Below are positions 33,379 through 35,620 of a stretch of DNA of 35,620 bases, in pieces. The notes under the pieces are model-generated. The model had not been told where the DNA came from. It saw nothing but the letters and a program-made list of their open reading frames with translations, and searched no databases. The stretch is from Halobacillus faecis. GTDB taxonomy: Bacteria > Bacillota > Bacilli > Bacillales > Halobacillaceae. The translations under genes were made by a program, and so were the position numbers. The first letter of the stretch is position 1. The number at the start of each line of letters is the position of its first letter. Where the stretch lies: assembly GCF_007991335.1 (NCBI RefSeq), contig NZ_BJYD01000038.1, forward strand, positions 1-35,620. The letters run 5' to 3'.

Positions 33379-34528
33379 ACTGAATTTTATACTGATTTTC
33401 TTCCTCTACAAACCGGTTATACCGCTTTTGAAACCAGTAATAGAGGTGAGATACGACCACCTTCAAAATCGCATAGCCGGGAATAGCTAAAATGATGCCG
33501 ACGATCCCAAATAAATGACCCGCCGTCAACAACACAAAGATGATCGTGACGGGATGAATATGCAAACTCTTCCCCATGATTTGCGGGGATATAAACTTCC
33601 CTTCCAGCAACTGTACAATCGTCCAGACAAAGACAAGTTTCACAACCATAAAGGGGGACGTCACAATCGATATAATCAACGCAGGTGTAATCGCTATGAC
33701 AGGCCCTAAGTATGGAACTACACTTGTCACACTGGCAATCGCAGCAAGTAACAAAGCATACTCCAGTCCAATAATCAGAAAGCCGATGTACATCATAAGT
33801 CCGATACAGAAGCTTACGATGATTTGTCCCTGAATATAAGCCGACAATTGATGATCAATGCCTTTGAAGACACTGGATACTTCCGGACGAACCTTCGGCG
33901 GGAACATCCTTATGATAAAAGAAGGGAGACGATGCCCATCTTTCAACAAATAAAAGAGAATGAACGGCAGGGTTACAAGCGCAACCACTACATTCGTCAC
34001 CGTTGAAATGATATTCGTAATCCCTTCTACGGTCTCAGAAGCGTAAGAAGATATATAATCAGGAATCTGTTTGATCATTCCATCCACATCTTCAAATAAA
34101 TTCGTGTAGTAAGCAGAAAAGATCGAATTCCTCAACCATTCATCAATGGTATTAATTAAATCTTGTAAGTAACGCGGCAGCTCTTCAGCCAGACTGATCA
34201 ACTGCTTTTCTAGAAATGGAATAATCAGGACCACAAGCATAGTGATGATCCCTACGAGCGCTAGAAGGGTGATTAAAATCCCCCAGATCCTTTTGATTCT
34301 CCAGGATTCAAGTAAATTGATGATCGGTCGCAGTAAATAATAGACGACAACCGAAAGAATTAACGGCAAAGCTACCGTTTTAATAAAAACTAAGAAAGGA
34401 TCGAAAATGAATCCTACACTTGAAAAGACGAGGATGTTCAATCCTATCAGCAGGAGTACTCCTAAAATGAATAAAAGCTTCCGACCTCCGAAAAAGCGGA
34501 TGACCGGTGTGGAATCCCATCGGTTCAT
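33377..34528 (-). CDS. AI-2E family permease, YubA-like
   Basis: This 383-aa membrane protein of the AI-2E/PerM family has about seven to eight helices, a central extracytoplasmic amphipathic stretch (LAEELPRYLQDLINTIDEWL) and the conserved SVVPYLGPVIAITPALIIS and GKFISPQIMGKSLHIHPVTIIFVL motifs. Members export small metabolites or act as antiporters; the AI-2 role holds only for a few. The start at 34528 is preceded by GAGGGG at 8 nt; an ATG two codons earlier at 34534 is too close to the site. The neighbouring cdoA recalls the yubA-yubC vicinity in Bacillus. Confidence 0.9.
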   Translation of the reverse strand: MNRWDSTPVIRFFGGRKLLFILGVLLLIGLNILVFSSVGFIFDPFLVFIKTVALPLILSVVVYYLLRPIINLLESWRIKRIWGILITLLALVGIITMLVVLIIPFLEKQLISLAEELPRYLQDLINTIDEWLRNSIFSAYYTNLFEDVDGMIKQIPDYISSYASETVEGITNIISTVTNVVVALVTLPFILFYLLKDGHRLPSFIIRMFPPKVRPEVSSVFKGIDHQLSAYIQGQIIVSFCIGLMMYIGFLIIGLEYALLLAAIASVTSVVPYLGPVIAITPALIISIVTSPFMVVKLVFVWTIVQLLEGKFISPQIMGKSLHIHPVTIIFVLLTAGHLFGIVGIILAIPGYAILKVVVSHLYYWFQKRYNRFVEEENQYKIQ

Positions 34529-34588
34529 AAGCATTTCCCCTCAACTGCATCGTTAGTCACATTCTATCACACTTATAAAAAACGAACC

Positions 34589-35515
34589 TTAACTTGCTTT
34601 CTTCCCTTCTAAGGAACGCGTCACACGTTTTTTTCTCGTAGAAAGATATACACCTGCAAAAATCACACCAAGACCTATAAGCAACTGACTTGTGACCGGT
34701 TCTCCAAGAAGGAGGTGCCCCCAAAAAAGAGCGGTCACTGGAACAAGATAAGTCACCATACTTGCAAACTCCGCACTCCCCCGGTCGATCATATAATAGA
34801 AAAGTAAATGAGCGATTCCAGAACCTACACACCCTAAACCGATCACGCTGATTATAAAGGTAACGTTCATATTTTGCCCGATAGTATTGAACAATGCAGG
34901 TTGTGTCCATAGAATGCCAGTCAAACCTACCACCGCTCCTACAAGGAGGGCAACAGCAGTCAGAAGAACCACATCAAATCCCCGCAAGTGCCTTCTTGTA
35001 AAGTGTGAAACAAATCCATAACATGAGGTTGCCAGAATCATTGTTCCGATACCGATGAAGTGGCCGGATTGGATATTTCCAAACTCAAAACCGGTCAATA
35101 CCAGAATGCCGATAAAACCTACAACGATCCCTATCCATTGCCATCTATTTAATAAAGCCGAGAAAGCTAGAAATCCAATCAAGCCTGTCATAATGGGGGT
35201 CGTGGCATTGAGAACAGCTGCAGTATTACTAGTCAACACGGTTTGACTTAAAGCAATCAACCCCCAGGGGAGACCCGCATTGAACACGCCTATGATGATC
35301 AATTTACCCCATGGAAACGATCGGGGTAGCTGATGCTTCCTCCACTTATTTAAAACCAAAGGAAGAAGAATCACAGCTCCAGCAAGACACCTTAAAAAGA
35401 CAGTCCCCCACACCCCGGCTGTGCCGATTAACGTTTCTATAAAAACAAAAGATAGCCCCCATATTAAACTTAAGGAGAGTAAAGCACCGTACAGTCTCAT
35501 TATGTTGACCCCCAT
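34589..35515 (-). CDS. EamA/DMT-family transporter (second)
   Basis: This 308-aa transporter has ten hydrophobic helices in two EamA repeats: LSLIWGLSFVFIETLIGTAGVWGTVFLRCLAG, LPWGLIALSQTVLTSNTAAVLNATTPIMTGLIGF, then GSGIAHLLFYYMIDRGSAEFASMVTYLVPVTALFWGHLLLGEP. It is clearly different from the first EamA protein, so it is not a local duplicate. The substrate is unknown. AGGAG lies close to the ATG at 35515; an in-frame ATG at 35500 with GGGGGT 7 nt upstream is an equally good start. The AI-2E gene follows after 60 nt with no terminator between, so the two may be co-transcribed. Confidence 0.88.
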   Translation of the reverse strand: MGVNIMRLYGALLSLSLIWGLSFVFIETLIGTAGVWGTVFLRCLAGAVILLPLVLNKWRKHQLPRSFPWGKLIIIGVFNAGLPWGLIALSQTVLTSNTAAVLNATTPIMTGLIGFLAFSALLNRWQWIGIVVGFIGILVLTGFEFGNIQSGHFIGIGTMILATSCYGFVSHFTRRHLRGFDVVLLTAVALLVGAVVGLTGILWTQPALFNTIGQNMNVTFIISVIGLGCVGSGIAHLLFYYMIDRGSAEFASMVTYLVPVTALFWGHLLLGEPVTSQLLIGLGVIFAGVYLSTRKKRVTRSLEGKKAS

Positions 35516-35569
35516 CCGCTCCTACCAATATTTCTATACTTTACCAAATCTAAACGAAACGCACAATAC

Positions 35570-35607
35570 AAAAATAACCCTTCAGGTATCTTCCTGAAGG
35601 GTTATAA
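35570..35607 (-). terminator. Terminator of a gene beyond the window
   Basis: ATAACCCTTCAGG pairs with CCTGAAGGGTTAT, and a T run follows on the minus strand. It should end a minus-strand gene that lies outside the window to the right. Confidence 0.75.
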
Positions 35608-35620
35608 AATGATGTGGCGG

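Noticed and set aside
31873-35515. The two EamA transporters as a recent duplication
   Set aside because: Their sequences differ throughout apart from family motifs, and the genes have opposite strands and different partners.

Overview
The window looks like chromosomal DNA of a low-to-mid GC Firmicute of the Bacillaceae, probably a moderate halophile near Halobacillus or Pontibacillus. This rests on Bacillus-type gene sets (xpt-pbuX, YkgA/YkhA, YtvA, YpuA, Sco, YubA with cysteine dioxygenase), strong AGGAGG ribosome binding sites, acidic proteins and compact genes with Rho-independent terminators. No rRNA, tRNA, CRISPR array or prophage was seen. The genus is inference only.

Layout. 1-1380: a dicarboxylate/glutamate symporter (minus strand) with a cre-like CcpA site. 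1798-10026: a sulfur and methionine block, all minus strand. A Nudix hydrolase and a cystathionine lyase/synthase-type PLP enzyme precede a SAM-I riboswitch with its terminator. Behind the riboswitch lie an O-acetylhomoserine sulfhydrylase fused to a CoA-binding domain, an SsuA/SsuC/SsuB-type ABC importer and an AcsA-type acetyl-CoA synthetase. 10095-19246: a PAS-GAF-GGDEF-EAL signalling protein, small genes, a secreted protein, a hydrolase, a Sco copper lipoprotein, YpuA, DoxX-like and DJ-1/PfpI proteins and an acyl-CoA dehydrogenase. 19646-22576: a YkgA-like amidinohydrolase and a YkhA-like thioesterase, with an intact 1,490-bp IS3-family element between them, inserted in the loop of the ykgA terminator.

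22577-25181: two riboswitches back to back. A cobalamin riboswitch (minus) faces the thioesterase and a guanine-type purine riboswitch (plus) controls xpt-pbuX. 25281-29642: a LOV-STAS blue-light receptor, a nucleotidyltransferase-like protein with a LysR regulator, an MFS exporter, a small ORF and a frameshifted GNAT acetyltransferase. 29697-35515: a LysR regulator divergent from a YeiH-type (UPF0324) membrane protein, an EamA transporter in an operon with cysteine dioxygenase, an AI-2E family permease and a second EamA transporter.

How it fits together. Two blocks concern organic sulfur. The SAM-controlled operon can be read as sulfur-source import, sulfhydrylation of O-acetylhomoserine to homocysteine plus acetate, and recycling of that acetate to acetyl-CoA. 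The 29.7-33.3 kb block can be read as cysteine export/oxidation with sulfite handling. The least expected regulatory structures are the cobalamin riboswitch, with a 12-codon leader ORF and a 12-nt arm complementary to the thioesterase start, and a hairpin with a stop/start-overlapping leader ORF in front of the first EamA gene. These functional readings are inferences from sequence and gene order.
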